The notes beneath the pieces were generated by a model that was not told the origin of the DNA, did not search any database, and saw only the letters and a list, made by a program, of their open reading frames with translations. A program made the position numbers and the translations under genes. Shown here piece after piece: positions 47,567 to 58,130 of a stretch of DNA of 64,000 nucleotides. Each line of letters starts with the position of its first letter. Positions within the stretch are counted from its first letter, which is position 1. This DNA comes from Sequoia sempervirens. Taxonomy: Eukaryota > Streptophyta > Pinopsida > Cupressales > Cupressaceae. The stretch spans positions 1 to 64,000 of the forward strand of contig VDFB02115131.1 in assembly GCA_007258455.2 (NCBI GenBank), in the 5' to 3' direction.

Positions 47567-47719
47567 AAAACTTTATTTATTTTTGAAACTATTACACTAA
47601 TTTTCTTTGTTACTTTTATACGGGAAAAAAGTCTTATAACAATTCTTCCCCTATTGTTTAGATGTTGCCCTCAATAGTTCAAGGATTTTGTATTTCACAA
47701 ATACAAATATAATAACCTT

Positions 47720-48369
47720 TAGCTAAACAAATGTGGATATTGATCCTTAATAAAATCAACTTTTCCCAAGTAACACTATCATTATCGGAATGACTCCATT
47801 TAATTTTCACTTCATTTATAACCCCTATTTTTCAATATTCTAGATCTTTTTTCAATTATTTTTTCTAATTCAATCTTAAATTCACAAGAAGGTTCAATAA
47901 AAATACTTTTTCAATCAATAACATGATTTACATCATATACATATTTCTTAAGTAAACTCACATGGAATACATTATGGATTTGTAATTGAGGAAGTAAGGC
48001 TAGTTTATAAGCAACATCACCTAATTTTTCTAATATTTCAAAAGGTCCACAAAAATGAGGAGCTATTTTAGAATATTTACCAAGATTTAATGAACTCCTT
48101 TTAGGCTTGACTCTAAGAAAAACATGTTCACCAACCTCAAAATATTGGGTAGACCTCTTAGAATCAGCCCAACTTTTATACGTATCTTGGGTAGACTTCA
48201 TATTTTGTTTGTCTTTGTTGATAAAGGTTTCCATTTCTAACAGGTTTTCATTCTCATACCAAACCATGAATAGGATCATACCATGAGATAAGTGTGTTTC
48301 AATTTTGATCATAAAAAGCTTCAAAAGGTGACATCTTAATGGTTGAATGATATCCTTGATTGTATGCAA
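47720..48369 (-). pseudogene. pol: chromovirus integrase C-terminus and chromodomain
   Basis: The frame 48369-47911 reads through KSWADSKRSTQYFEVGEHVF, LRVKPKRSSLNLGKYSKIAP, HFCGPFEILEKLGDVAYKLA and LPQLQIHNVFHVSLLKKYV, the integrase C-terminal (GPF/Y) module. After a stop in place of the Trp following VID, the text continues with IFIEPSCEFKIELEKIIEKR and ILKNRGYK, and then VTWEKL and IKDQYPHLF in shifted frames. These are the recognisable chromodomain strand and end of Tekay-type elements. The chromodomain is broken by a stop after GYK and at least one frameshift near 47760. Confidence 0.88.
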
Positions 48370-49130
48370 ACTCCATTAAGTGTAAATAATCTTCACATGA
48401 CTCAGTTTTATCCATGGTATACTTTCGTAACATATCCTGTAAGATTCTATTAATCCTTTATGTTTGTCCATCAAACTCGGGATGATATGTTGTACTAAAA
48501 TTTAAATGGATGCCAAGTTCTATAAAAAGAGATTTTCAAAAGGAAGAGGTAAACCTAGGATCTCGGTCTAAAATAATGTTCTTTGGAAGACCATGTAACC
48601 TAACAATCTCTTTGACAAAAAATGAGAGATATCAAAAGTAGAGGATTATATTTTGATAGTTAGGAAATGTGCCATCTTGGTTAATCTATCCACCACTACA
48701 AAGATAGAATCATGTATTTTATGTGTTCGAGGTAGTCCAGTAATAAAGTCCATGTACTAATTGACTCTCACTTTCAATTTGGAATAGATAAGGGTTGTAA
48801 GAGACCAGGAGACTTACATTGTTTTGCTTTTACCTTTTGAAAAGTTAAACATTGTTGGACATAGGTATGGATTTTAGTTTTCATTTGAGGCCAAAATTAG
48901 TTTCTCTTGATTGAGAGATAGGTTTTTTGGAATCTAGGGTGTCCCGCTATGGGGGTATCATGAGAATCTTTCAATATTTGTGATTTAAGGTTAGGTATAT
49001 TGGGAATGCACAATATTCCTTTATAATAAAGAAGACCATTGCTACTTAACAAATAAGGTTCTAGTTGATCTTTCAAATGGACATTAGAGGATTGATTTTG
49101 GAGACCTTCATAAATTGGTTGAAAATAGTC
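48370..49130 (-). pseudogene. pol: chromovirus integrase core and zinc-binding region
   Basis: The minus strand shows the HPRFQKTYLSIKRN region, VQQCLTFQKVKAKQ, then [57 protein letters not shown] and YLHLMEFAYNQGYHSTIKMS, PFEAFY, the standard gypsy integrase order. The first Asp (VVDRLTK) is visible. The second Asp box is damaged by a stop before TEIPRFTS, and the last Glu of the usual QTERxN is Lys (QTKRIN), so the D-D-E triad is incomplete. Confidence 0.85.
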
Positions 49131-49830
49131 ATTGATAAGTAACTTGGATTTATATCTTGTTCAAATTGGCTTCTCTCTAGGGTCAAGGCATTAACACAAC
49201 CATTTTCGACTTAAAGTGTCTACCACTATGTTTTCTTTTCTAGGAACATACTAGATGGTGAAATCATATTCGGTTAAGAGTTACATCCATCTTCTTTGTC
49301 TCATGTTAAGTTGAGGTTGAGTAAAGTTGTGTTGGAGACTATGATGATAATTTTTTAATGTAAACTTATTCCCTAATAAATAATGGTACCACACCTTTAA
49401 AGCATGGACAATGCCTAATAATTCAACATCATGGAAATTTCATTTAGTAGGTAGCAACTTTCTTGATTCATAACATACTACTTGGTTATCCTGCATTAGA
49501 ACACTACCAATACCTGTACCGCATGCATTGGTAATCACAATAAATGGTTTACTAAATTTGGGATACAAAGAATAGGTGCAGATGTTAATAATGTTTTTAA
49601 GGTGTCAAAATCTTTATCACATTCTATGGTCCAATTATAACTGTTCTTTCTTAGTTAGATTGGTCAAAGGTATAGTGATTTTGGAATAATTCCTAACAAA
49701 ATGACAATAAAACCTAGATAATCCTAAAAAAAAATTGACTTCGTGAGCATCCTTTGGAATAGGCCAATCTTGAATTTCCTTAATCTTAGTAGGGTCAAGT
49801 GAAATACCCTTTTTGGAAACCACATGGCCT
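49131..49830 (-). pseudogene. pol: chromovirus RNase H domain
   Basis: Following RT, the minus strand gives LSRFYCHFVRNYSKITIPLT, a broken linker, then PFIVITNACGTGIGSVLMQD, NQVVCYESRKLLPTK, ELLGIVHALKVWYHYLLGNK, and finally YVPRKENIVVDTLSRK. The first catalytic Asp of the usual TDAS box is Asn (ITNAC) and another key position is changed, so the enzyme is inactive. Frame 49635-49823 is its open start. Confidence 0.85.
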
Positions 49831-50591
49831 AGGTATGATACTTCTAATTTATAGAATTCACATTTGCTAAGTTTAGCATATAGCTTATGTTTTCACAAGG
49901 TTTCTAGTACCATCCTAAAATATTGTTCATGTTCCTTATCCTTTTTGGAGTATATCAAGATATCATCTAAAAATATGATCACAAACACATCCAAAAACAG
50001 ATGAAAAATATCATGCATTAAAGTCATAAAAGTTGCAAGTGTGTTGGTTAAAGCAAAAAGCATTACTACAAATTCATAATGGCCATATTGTGTTTGAAAG
50101 GCAGTTTTGGAAATGTTAGATTCTTTTATACAAATTTGATGGTATCCTAATCATAAATCAATTTTGGAAAAACATTTAGTACCATGTAATTGATCTAGAA
50201 GGTCATCAATTCGTGGCAAGGGATAGTTATTCTTTATGGTTAATTTATTAAGTTCTTGATAATCTATGCATAATCTCATGGTTCCATCTTTCTTTTTGAT
50301 AAATAATACTGGTGCACCCCAAGGAGAAATACTTGGTCTATTTTTTCCTTCCTTAAGTAATTGTGTTAATTGAATTTTTAGTTCTATTAATTTCAGGATA
50401 GATTGACGATAGGGGGCCCTAGAGACAAGTTCTACCCTAGGAACCAAATCAATTGCATGTTCTACGAACCTCTTAGGGGGTAGATTATCTAATTCCTCAA
50501 GGAAGAAATCTTTGAATTCTTGTACTACCAATTTGGTATTGATATCTATCTTAATTTTATCACCTGTTCGGAAAAGCATAGCACAAAACAT
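49831..50591 (-). pseudogene. pol: chromovirus reverse transcriptase
   Basis: An open frame 50591-50151 covers the N-terminal part: [80 protein letters not shown] and [18 protein letters not shown]. After a stop the frame continues with the usual YHQI..., [12 protein letters not shown] and [14 protein letters not shown] near 49960-49990. The catalytic box is FLDD, with both Asp intact. The D of KIDL is also kept, so the RT palm is among the best preserved parts of the element. Confidence 0.92.
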
Positions 50592-50869
50592 TTAGCATTT
50601 TTTTCTAGCACTATGCTTGACTTGCATGGCTAAAATGGTTTTGATGTGAAGAGGTCTTTTCTCCCCTTGTAAAATGCGACATGTCCCCATGCTAGAGTTT
50701 AAAATGACTTATTTATTTTCACAATCTAAAAAGGCATCACTTTTTTCTAACTAGCTTATACCTAGAATAGCATCATACTTGCCAAGATTCAATATGTGGA
50801 AATTGTCATGTGTTACAAAGTTATCTAACTCAAATTCTAAGTTTTTGATAATTGCACTAGTTTGTTTAA

Positions 50870-51079
50870 CTACCTACCATAAATCATTTCAACACCTAAA
50901 GGTTCAACTAACTTAGATGCAATTTTTAATTTAGAAACAACTTTAGGAGAAATGAAATTATGGCCACTACCAGAATCGACAAGGAAAACAATAGGATAGC
51001 CACATATGAAGCCCTTGATTTCAATTAGAGAAGGTTGGCAATGTACCATACCTATATCGATGGTTGCATAAATCTTCAT
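50870..51079 (-). pseudogene. pro: chromovirus aspartic protease
   Basis: The frame reads GFICGYPIVFLVDSGSGHNF and ISPKVVSKLKI, the retropepsin start with an intact D-S-G active site in LVDSGSxHNFI. A stop follows at about 50870 and the second half of the fold is degraded (50600-50870). It lies between the gag knuckle (51.1 kb) and RT (50.6 kb) as expected. Confidence 0.88.
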
Positions 51080-52150
51080 GTTTGTTGTGGAGTAGAAGTA
51101 ATTGTGTCCTTGTTTTTATGTCTATGTTCTTGTTGTTTGTGAGGACAATATCGTTGATAATGGTTCTTGCCACAAGTGCAACATTGTATTTCAAGAGGTG
51201 TAGGTTTATACTGGTTGGGTATAACCATCTTGGTGAATCGGCAATGAAAAATTCTTTTGATTGAACTTTTTACCAAATTTGTTTTGCCTTTTTTTACGTT
51301 TTCCCCTTATTTGCTTTGTAACTTGATTATGTGTTTCAATTTTTTCTGCAATTTGGGTTGCTTCATTACTAGTGCAAGCTTACCACACCATACATTAGCT
51401 TGGTATTCATGTCTTAAACCATTTATAAATTGAACCAGTCAATCATGTCCATCAATACATGGTACAAATTGATTAAAATTTTCAAAATTTTGTTTGTATT
51501 CATTTACTGATTGGGCTCTTTGTTTTAATTCAAAAAATTCATTCCACTTTTCTTATATAAAAAAATTTGAAAGGTATTTATGTTGAAATAATTGTTTGAA
51601 TTGTGACCATTTTACTTGGCTTTTAATTTCAAAGATCGAATAATATCTTGCCACCAACTCAAGGCACTATTTTTTAGTTGATAAGTGCCAATTATGGTCC
51701 TACCATAACTACCAGTGCTTTGCAAGTCGATGTATCTTTCTAAGTTGGTTATCCATTGTTTTGCTTCTTCTCCAGTACCAGTATTGCCACTATACTCTGG
51801 TAATTTAATCTTTTGACCAAAGTTATCTAATTCCTTTTGAGTTTGTTAGTTATCTTCAAAGGATTTTGATTCAAATGTGTGAAAATTGTAATAACTAGAA
51901 GTTGAGTCTTCCTTAGGTGATGTTGGTCGTTTCTTAGTACTTTTTTTTTTTTTGGTTCTTTTTCCTACTTGAATGTCTAGTTGATTTTGAACTTTTTTTG
52001 TTCTAATAATTCTACGTTGTTAAGTCTCTTTTGTTCTAGAGCTTCTTGCCTAAGTTGTTGTACTTGGGCGGTTAATTTGATAACTTCCCGCATCATAACT
52101 TGATTGGTTTTCTCTAAAGCCTCATAAGCTTTTTGGTTGCTCTTTGACAT
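51076..52150 (-). pseudogene. gag: chromovirus gag with zinc knuckle
   Basis: The likely start ATG is at 52150-52148, giving MSKSNQKAYEALEKTNQVMM and a Gln/Leu-rich coiled-coil-like stretch ending near 52020. The middle is broken by stops and frameshifts (51280-51980). The frame 51276-51076 ends with a knuckle CCTCGKNHYQRYC, a CX2CX3HX4C arrangement with all ligands present and one residue shorter than the usual spacing, a variant seen in Tekay/Del elements. It then overlaps the protease frame by a few bases. Confidence 0.8.
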
Positions 52151-53872
52151 TATCGTGATAGATCACACTATTTACACAAAAAAAAAAAATCAAAATCTCG
52201 ATTTCTTGTTGCCCTTACAAATAAAAATAGAACTTTACTAATTTTTAAAATAGAATTTCTTATTGATGATGAGTTATGTATGTAATAAAAAATTCCCTCT
52301 CTAATAGTTTTATCCTCAATTAAAAGTTTCATGGTTTGATTGATTAGATGTATCAATACAAGGTCCATAAATTCAATTTAAAATAGTACGACATTGGTAT
52401 ACATTTTCCTAATATTATATTGTCCTAAAGATCATGAATTTAGATTGTTCTATAGTTGGAAAAAGGTCTAGATCTAAAAATCTATCAATTTGTTTAATGG
52501 TATTGGAGAGACAAGTAAAAAATTTCATGCACTATAAAGTATGGCTCACAAGATTTCAACAGGGCCGTATTTCAAGTATTATTTACTCTAAGCATAAGGA
52601 CTAATTATTTGTCAATAATTATTTCATAAATTCTATGATCATGAGTGCATACCCTCAAACAGTTCAAGGATCTACTTTTGACTCTCTTACTGAATTTATA
52701 CAGGTAAAAACATTTTTTCCCTCATACAATTATGGTTTTCAAGATTCTTGGAGATATAAACATATTATTTTGTGAACAAAATATTTCCCATGAGGGTGCT
52801 ACTAAACTTGGCGTTGTAAATCTTCCTCTATTTGGATGTTTGCCTCCCAAATTACTCTTTATAACAGAAATTAAATGTGTCTAGGAGTTTAATGGGATTG
52901 CAACTTTACGATATTTAAGTAATTAAAATTTAGTCTGAACTTGAGCTCTATTCTTTATTCTACCCAAATACACGAAAGCTACTTACCATAGGATTCTAAG
53001 TTCAAATAGGTCTGGATACATTTTGATAAACTTGTAGTTGCCAAAATTTAAGAATCATATGCAAACCGCGATGTGGATGTTGAATTGAATTAACAATAAA
53101 CTTCTAAACATATTTGTGTTTGTTTATCAGGCAGTTAGTTAATGCCATTGTAATCTTGCATGTGTTTAAAAGTTAAATTTAATGGATAGTGTGCTGGTGA
53201 ATATCTGACTCAATTCACCACATTATTCCCTTTTGTTAGGAAATATTTCCTAAAGTGTATAACCTTTCCAAAAAAAAAAAAAATTATAGAAAACCTAACT
53301 TTTCTTTATGTTTTATTTTATTTTTATTCTAATGTGCAAGACAATAAATGTGCAATATAAAATTGAATGATTGTGATCACAAATTGTGATGCCTCTATTT
53401 TCTCAATAGATAAACTAGCATATATATATATCCTATTTCATAGGCTATATAGAAAACGTCGAGAGATATCAATTGTAGGAATTTACTATAATATTTTCTT
53501 TACTTGCATTATATATAATTTGAGTGTTATCATTAGTTAGTTTTTTTTTTTTTCAAATCTATTTCTAATTGTGTCAGTTGATATCTAAATCTATAGTTTG
53601 TGAGCAATTTGTATCATTTATCTTGAATTTTGCAATATAATAACTTTGAAGTATTACAGTATATTTAAATCATATTCAAGAGTAGGAACTCCTTTTGTTG
53701 GATTATATACATGTGTTAAATTCCAAAGCTTGAAGCCTTTGTTCTTCTGCTTTTCTGTAAGATATTTGCACAAGGAAAAGCAGTAAAAATAATAATCTCA
53801 CACTACAAAAGAAATAAACATGGATGTCCTCTTCTAATGATAATTCAAGGGACACAGGAACAGGAAAGTCAT
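52151..53872. other. Unassigned; probable 5' LTR/leader of the chromovirus
   Basis: By position, the 5' LTR of the reverse-strand element should lie here. No primer site or second LTR copy could be fixed. A 37-bp segment at 53382-53418 (gcctctattttctcaataga) matches 46775-46811 on the other side of the element in direct orientation, which hints at flanking repeats. Confidence 0.35.
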
Positions 53873-53993
53873 AAGCTACTTTTATGGTCAATTCCTTAAA
53901 GTCAGGCATGTTTGGTTAGAGATTTAAAAAGCCTTAAAAATTTAGTTTGAATTAGTTGCTCAAATTTGATGCTGGCAGATTCCTACGCCACTT
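53873..53993. repeat. Direct dispersed repeat, copy A
   Basis: 121 bp matching 63306-63425 with about a dozen changes. Both share aagctacttttatgg, cttatag/aaagtcaggcatgtt-like and gatgctggcagattcctacg segments. The copies lie 9.4 kb apart in the same orientation and enclose the Helitron fragment and the ParA-like pseudogene. Confidence 0.85.
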
Positions 53994-54574
53994 GAAAAGA
54001 TTTTAAAAGCTTTAATTGAGATTCTTCTACTGATCTCTACAGTTTTCAGAGTTTTAAAGATACTCACACTCCGAAAATAAACATAAGGTTCTCTTATCAA
54101 ACCGAGCTTTGTCTATTTTATTTTGATAAAATAAAAGAAGGGAGAAGTTAAGTATTCATGCCTAAATAAATATAGGAATTTGTGTACTCAAAACTCCAAA
54201 ATCAATCACTATGAAATTCTAAGGTAACTCAGCCTTCTCCACCTCTACTTACTAAATGCTACTTTTCTTGAGGCTTTCAATGAAGAAGCTCTATTCCAAT
54301 TACTATAGATGTCACTGCACCAGAAGGGACTGAGCAAGCTTCTCTTGCTTTACTCAAATGATGACAGAATAATTCCTCTCCATGAAGTACATGCTAAGAA
54401 GAATAAAGAGTTGTCCCACTTTCTATTCTAAATTTAAAAAGAATATAAAATTTCAAACTTGAGACTCATTCAGCAAGCCAGAAAGATGGATTGTAGCCAG
54501 ATTTTGTGGTCGTTGCTACCTTGGTAAACATGTCTATATAATGCTTCAAAGGGAAGCCATCTTATTGAATGCAC

Positions 54575-55440
54575 TTACTGAAGCAAATATAACGTGGTCT
54601 CATGGTGTGCAATGCTTGCAGCCACTTCAGAATCAAATTCCATATGCACTGTTTGTAATTTGTTGAATATATTTTCATCAGAATTTCCTATGAGATCATT
54701 TAGAGCATTTTCATTGATTCTGACATTTGAATAAAACTTTTCATGGTCTACTTTGTATTTTAATGCCCTATACACATGATCCCTATTCACTGTGAAGTTA
54801 TAATTTGTGCCGCGTTGATCCCTTCTTCGAACAATGATGATTGGCAACTCTCTTATTGAATGTGGCAAAACATTTGAAACATATTCCACATTTTTTGGAA
54901 AACTTACTGTGTGTCCTCTATATTTATACTAGCCACCAACTGCATGGGTAACTTGTAATATTGGGAAAACACATGCAATCAACATTTCTTCTACTTGAGT
55001 CAATTTCACAAGCTCTTTTGGTTGTGGCCCAGGATCCATATTATTTAAAGCTGAAAAGTCTATGATTCCCTTTCTCTTGCAACATCTATTACAAACAACA
55101 CCTTCAGAGGTGCGAAATACTTTCATTCCTAGGTAGCATTCTTGACATATATAACACATGCCTGGTGTTGTCAAGTTATCTAATTGATGTCGAAATTGTA
55201 TTTGAATTTTTTTGAAATCATCATGAAGCATTCCATTTGGGTTTTGTATGTTTCCTTGTACACCTACATTTATCTCATCTTGTACTATTACTTTTTCCCT
55301 TCGTCTAACATAATTTTCTCTTTCAACTTCATTGTGTCTAAATTTCTCTATTCTTCCCTTTCAACATCTGTCATTTGTTCCCGTCATCATCTTCTATATT
55401 CTCTTTGATATTGTCTTCTTTGCTCCTTTGATTCAAAATT
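54575..55440 (-). pseudogene. Helitron protein N-terminal fragment (DUF6570-type region)
   Basis: Reading the minus strand from 55440 gives a basic SKEQRRQYQREYRR stretch. It is followed by a frame from 55231 with two cysteine pairs (CYICQEC and VCNRCC), then FSALNNMDPGPQPKELVKLT and VEEMLIACVFPILQVTHAVG. After a single TAG (54931-54929, a Gln position in the family) it continues YKYRGHTVSFPKNV, VLPHSIRELPIIIVRRRD and RALKYKVDHEKFYSNVRINE. This is the segment that precedes the Rep/helicase domains in plant Helitron proteins, where it binds or organises DNA. Rep, helicase and the Helitron ends were not found, so only about a fifth of the protein remains. Decay is mild: two stops in the basic region and one in the core. 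Confidence 0.85.
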
Positions 55441-55620
55441 CAATCTCGGTCACACCATATCTAGAAAATAATTGAAGTTGGATTTGTAAAATTGATGTTT
55501 TTCAATGGTAAATCTACTTTTCTTTTAAATCAATTTCATTTAATATCAAAGACTATTGCAATCGGAAGGTTCTAAATAAAACACAAATTTACACGACTAT
55601 TAAATAAAGAAGTATAGTTG

Positions 55621-55767
55621 CCGGTATTGGCATGGTGTGATGGTTTATATGTGGCATTGTTATTCTTGCCACCAAGGTTCAAACCCCGTTGGGGTGGTAT
55701 TGTTGAATGGTTGTATCCGGTTCATAGCTCCGGTCAAAAGCGTTTACCCCTTGAATAAAAAAAAATA
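55621..55767 (+). mobile_element. tRNA-derived SINE with perfect 19-bp target duplication
   Basis: A 147-bp body carries a box-A-like TGGTGTGATGG (55633-55643) and a consensus box B GGTTCAAACCC (55676-55686) and ends in an A-rich tail. It is flanked by perfect direct repeats aaataaagaagtatagttg at 55602-55620 and 55768-55786. The perfect duplication means a comparatively young insertion. Pol III would transcribe it from the internal boxes and LINE machinery would mobilise it. Confidence 0.93.
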
Positions 55768-56283
55768 AAATAAAGAAGTATAGTTGAAGTATAATTAGTA
55801 AAATAAATTTCAAGTTATCAAACTAATGAAATTCTATTCCCTTTTTTTATCTAAAGATTGGAAATTAACTAATTAAATTAAAGGTATGACATTAATTCAA
55901 GTAAATGATTTGTATATTGTTCGCTGAAAAAAACAAACATAAAAAAATCATCACAAATAAGAAAAATGAAACCTTTATTATGTTTTGGATATTGGTCCTT
56001 GAAAAAATGCACTCACTATTGTGATCTTGTGATTATTTATATATCACTTGTAGGCCATGTACATCCAAAATATATGAATAGTCTTTTACAAAAGTCGACA
56101 TCGAAGTCTATATGAAAATATTGTTCGTAAGACTAAGTCAATCATGGTTGCCATCTACATACAACACGTATGAACAATTTTTTTACAAAATAGACATGAA
56201 AGTCTATATAAAAATGTTGTTCATAAGAGTGAACCAACCATGGAACAACCCTTTATATGGTTCACATGTGTCTACCCTAATTA

Positions 56284-56640
56284 TGATACAAGTACAAAAT
56301 AAATTCTTCAATAGCGCTTTTTGCAGCTCTTAGTTCCTCGTATTGCTCGATATAATAAAGTTCTCTTAAAAACCAGAGAATCCTGCAACTTTCTTGCATG
56401 TTGTATGTAATTTACAGACAATGTCTTCCATGTCATCAATCTCTTATCATTCTACTCCACATGCAAGAAGTGCAACAACATGGAGTTCTCTAATGATTTG
56501 TTTTGAATGGGCTTCATTTAATGTGTACAACTTGTCTATCAGACTTGGCACATGTGTGTTTGAATTCGTTGACTCCTCAAGGGCTTCTAGCTGTTGGAAT
56601 GATTGTTGGATGGAAGGAGATTCATTGTGGGTAGCCATTA
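56284..56640 (-). pseudogene. Unrecognised coding-like relic (MATHNES...)
   Basis: An ATG at about 56638 in a plant-like start context (aataatggct) opens a hydrophilic frame beginning MATHNESPSIQQSFQQLEAL and continuing through VPSLIDKLYTLNEAH to LLACGVE, where two adjacent stops occur. In the same frame it goes on as EIDDMEDIVCKLHTTCKKVA to GFSGF, and after a frameshift LRELYYIEQYEELRAAKSAI appears, ending at a TAA/TAG near 56284. Composition and the conserved frame on both sides of the stops suggest a former small helical protein of about 120 residues. A splice donor-like GTAGAATG lies at the first stop, so an intron is an alternative explanation. I do not recognise the family. Confidence 0.45.
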
Positions 56641-57149
56641 TCTTTAAACAATAAATGAAACTCATAAATAAGTAACAGGTTATAAATATTTGTATGATTT
56701 TCAATTGAATTTTCAAAGCTAACAAGACTACAAAGAGAAGTGTAAGCAAGTTTTTGGTATCAAATTTCTTTTAATGTAGGAGATTGGTGAGTTCTAGATA
56801 GAGATGATAACAGTGGTACTAATGTTCAAAAAGCTTCATAAGATAATTAATAATCATAGAAATTTTGAACAGAATTGCAATTTCAAAACTTTTGCTAGCA
56901 ATATTTAACAAATAGTCAACTTTAGTGTCATAGGAGTACATGTAGTGTAATTGTAGACTTGGAACCAAAGGTTGACCAACCTCACGTCTTGTACTTGGAG
57001 TTACAGTTACACAAGTACTTTATTTATCAATTTAACCTTTGCATAAATATTTTCTTTATTGTCAACATTTGCATAAGGGTTTTCTTAGGGGTGTTAGAGG
57101 TGTTTAATCCTTAGATTATCAGAACTTATTACAATTATTTTAGAAGGAG

Positions 57150-57480
57150 ATCACACACGTAGGTGCTCCTCATCATTCTTTTGTCTCTTTATTGGAATAT
57201 TACTACTGCCTTCACTAGGTATCTGACGGGTTTGGGGCAGTTTCCTATCCAAGTCTGCTTGTATGCTAGCAACCGCTTTCTCGGACCACTTGATTTATGC
57301 CTTCACGTCACAAATCCTTTGCATAGCATGGGAAAAGGTCTTGTTGTCCTTCAACCAGCCTTCACCCTCAATGTTCGTCCCCTTTACAGACTTGGTCAAT
57401 GCTTCTCGCTCCTTCTTACATTGTAAATAGCAGGCATTCCCTGCTACCGACTTACAAGCAGTTTGTTTAGTTCATACCAT
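57150..57480 (-). pseudogene. Unrecognised coding-like relic upstream of the MATHNES frame
   Basis: The minus strand has about 100 nearly open codons, with segments YLQCKKEREALTKSVKGTNI, EGEGWLKDNKTFSHAMQRIC and SEKAVASIQADLDRKLPQTR, and one internal TAA. It is richer in G and C than its surroundings, as plant coding DNA usually is. It lies about 500 bp upstream of the 56.3-56.6 kb relic on the same strand and could be an earlier exon of the same gene, or a separately captured fragment. No family is recognised. Confidence 0.4.
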
Positions 57481-57605
57481 GTCTGGCATAAAAGGTTTGA
57501 CATTAGTATTACAAGTGTCAAAAATCCTCTACAATTCAATGTGTGCAGATAATTATCATGATCATTTGGTCTTAACAATGATGAAAAAAATGAACATGAT
57601 CATTT

Positions 57606-57689
57606 CACATCTCCTTTATCAGTATTGTCTTCATAACTGCCACCCACCAAAATGGCAGTTACGAAGACAATATTGATAATGGAGATGTC
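57606..57689. repeat. Hairpin with 37-bp arms and 10-bp loop
   Basis: The arms 57606-57642 and 57653-57689 are complementary at 33 of 37 positions (core gtcttc.taactgcca), with a cccaccaaaa loop. Such a compact near-perfect stem resembles a miRNA-type foldback or a short MITE. No target-site duplication was seen. It lies next to the coding-like relics on the opposite strand. Confidence 0.8.
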
Positions 57690-57870
57690 AAAGGTTGGCT
57701 CGTTTCTTCTTTATGTACCCCATTAACAATTCTGAAGGCATGATTTTAGTGACTGCGAGGGATACTCCATCACCTCAAAAAAAAGATAGCCAATGCAATG
57801 TTTGGTGACCAAATGAAAGGAAATTTTATTTGTATTATACTTTCAGAATAAATCGACTTCATACCTAATT

Positions 57871-58128
57871 GTGTGGTTGGAGCATTTACTATCCAACATT
57901 TCTAAAAAACACAAGAGTAATTGGCATTCTGTGTTGTTAGTCATACTCACAAAAATGATTGGGTATAAAATTTGAATTAATATAATAATTCTATTACATT
58001 ATAATATAATTATTATCTTACATTATAATATAATTCTTATATTACATTATAATATAATTATTATATTACTTTATAATATCATTATTATATTATAGTGTGG
58101 TTGGAGCATTTACTATCCAACATTTATA
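57871..58128. repeat. Duplicated 34-bp segment flanking an AT minisatellite
   Basis: The segment gtgtggttggagcatttact, followed by atccaacattt, occurs at 57871-57904 and again at 58095-58128. Between them lies a minisatellite of four 24-bp units (57995-58018, 58019-58042, 58043-58066, 58067-58090) of the form tacattataatataattatt. The units differ at a few positions. Confidence 0.9.
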
Positions 58129-58130
58129 AA

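Larger units (their letters stand above)
47643..52150 (-). mobile_element. Ty3/gypsy chromovirus (reverse strand), coding region
   Basis: Reading right to left are gag, CCHC-type knuckle, protease, RT, RNase H, integrase and chromodomain, the gypsy order. All domains are present but carry stops and frameshifts. On the minus strand a purine-rich AATAGGGGAAGAAT (about 47642-47655) downstream of the chromodomain is a plausible polypurine tract, followed by TGTTATAAGAC as a possible 3' LTR start. LTR borders could not be confirmed by a second copy. The knuckle spacing and the chromodomain point to a Tekay/Del-like lineage. Confidence 0.9.

Noticed and set aside
46775..53418. LTR pair of the chromovirus (46775-46811 and 53382-53418)
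   Set aside because: Similarity is real but limited to about 40 bp, with unrelated sequence on either side, so it does not establish LTR borders.
55621..55700. A functional tRNA gene
   Set aside because: Same reasoning: box B is perfect, but the locus is bounded by a 19-bp target duplication and has an A-rich tail.
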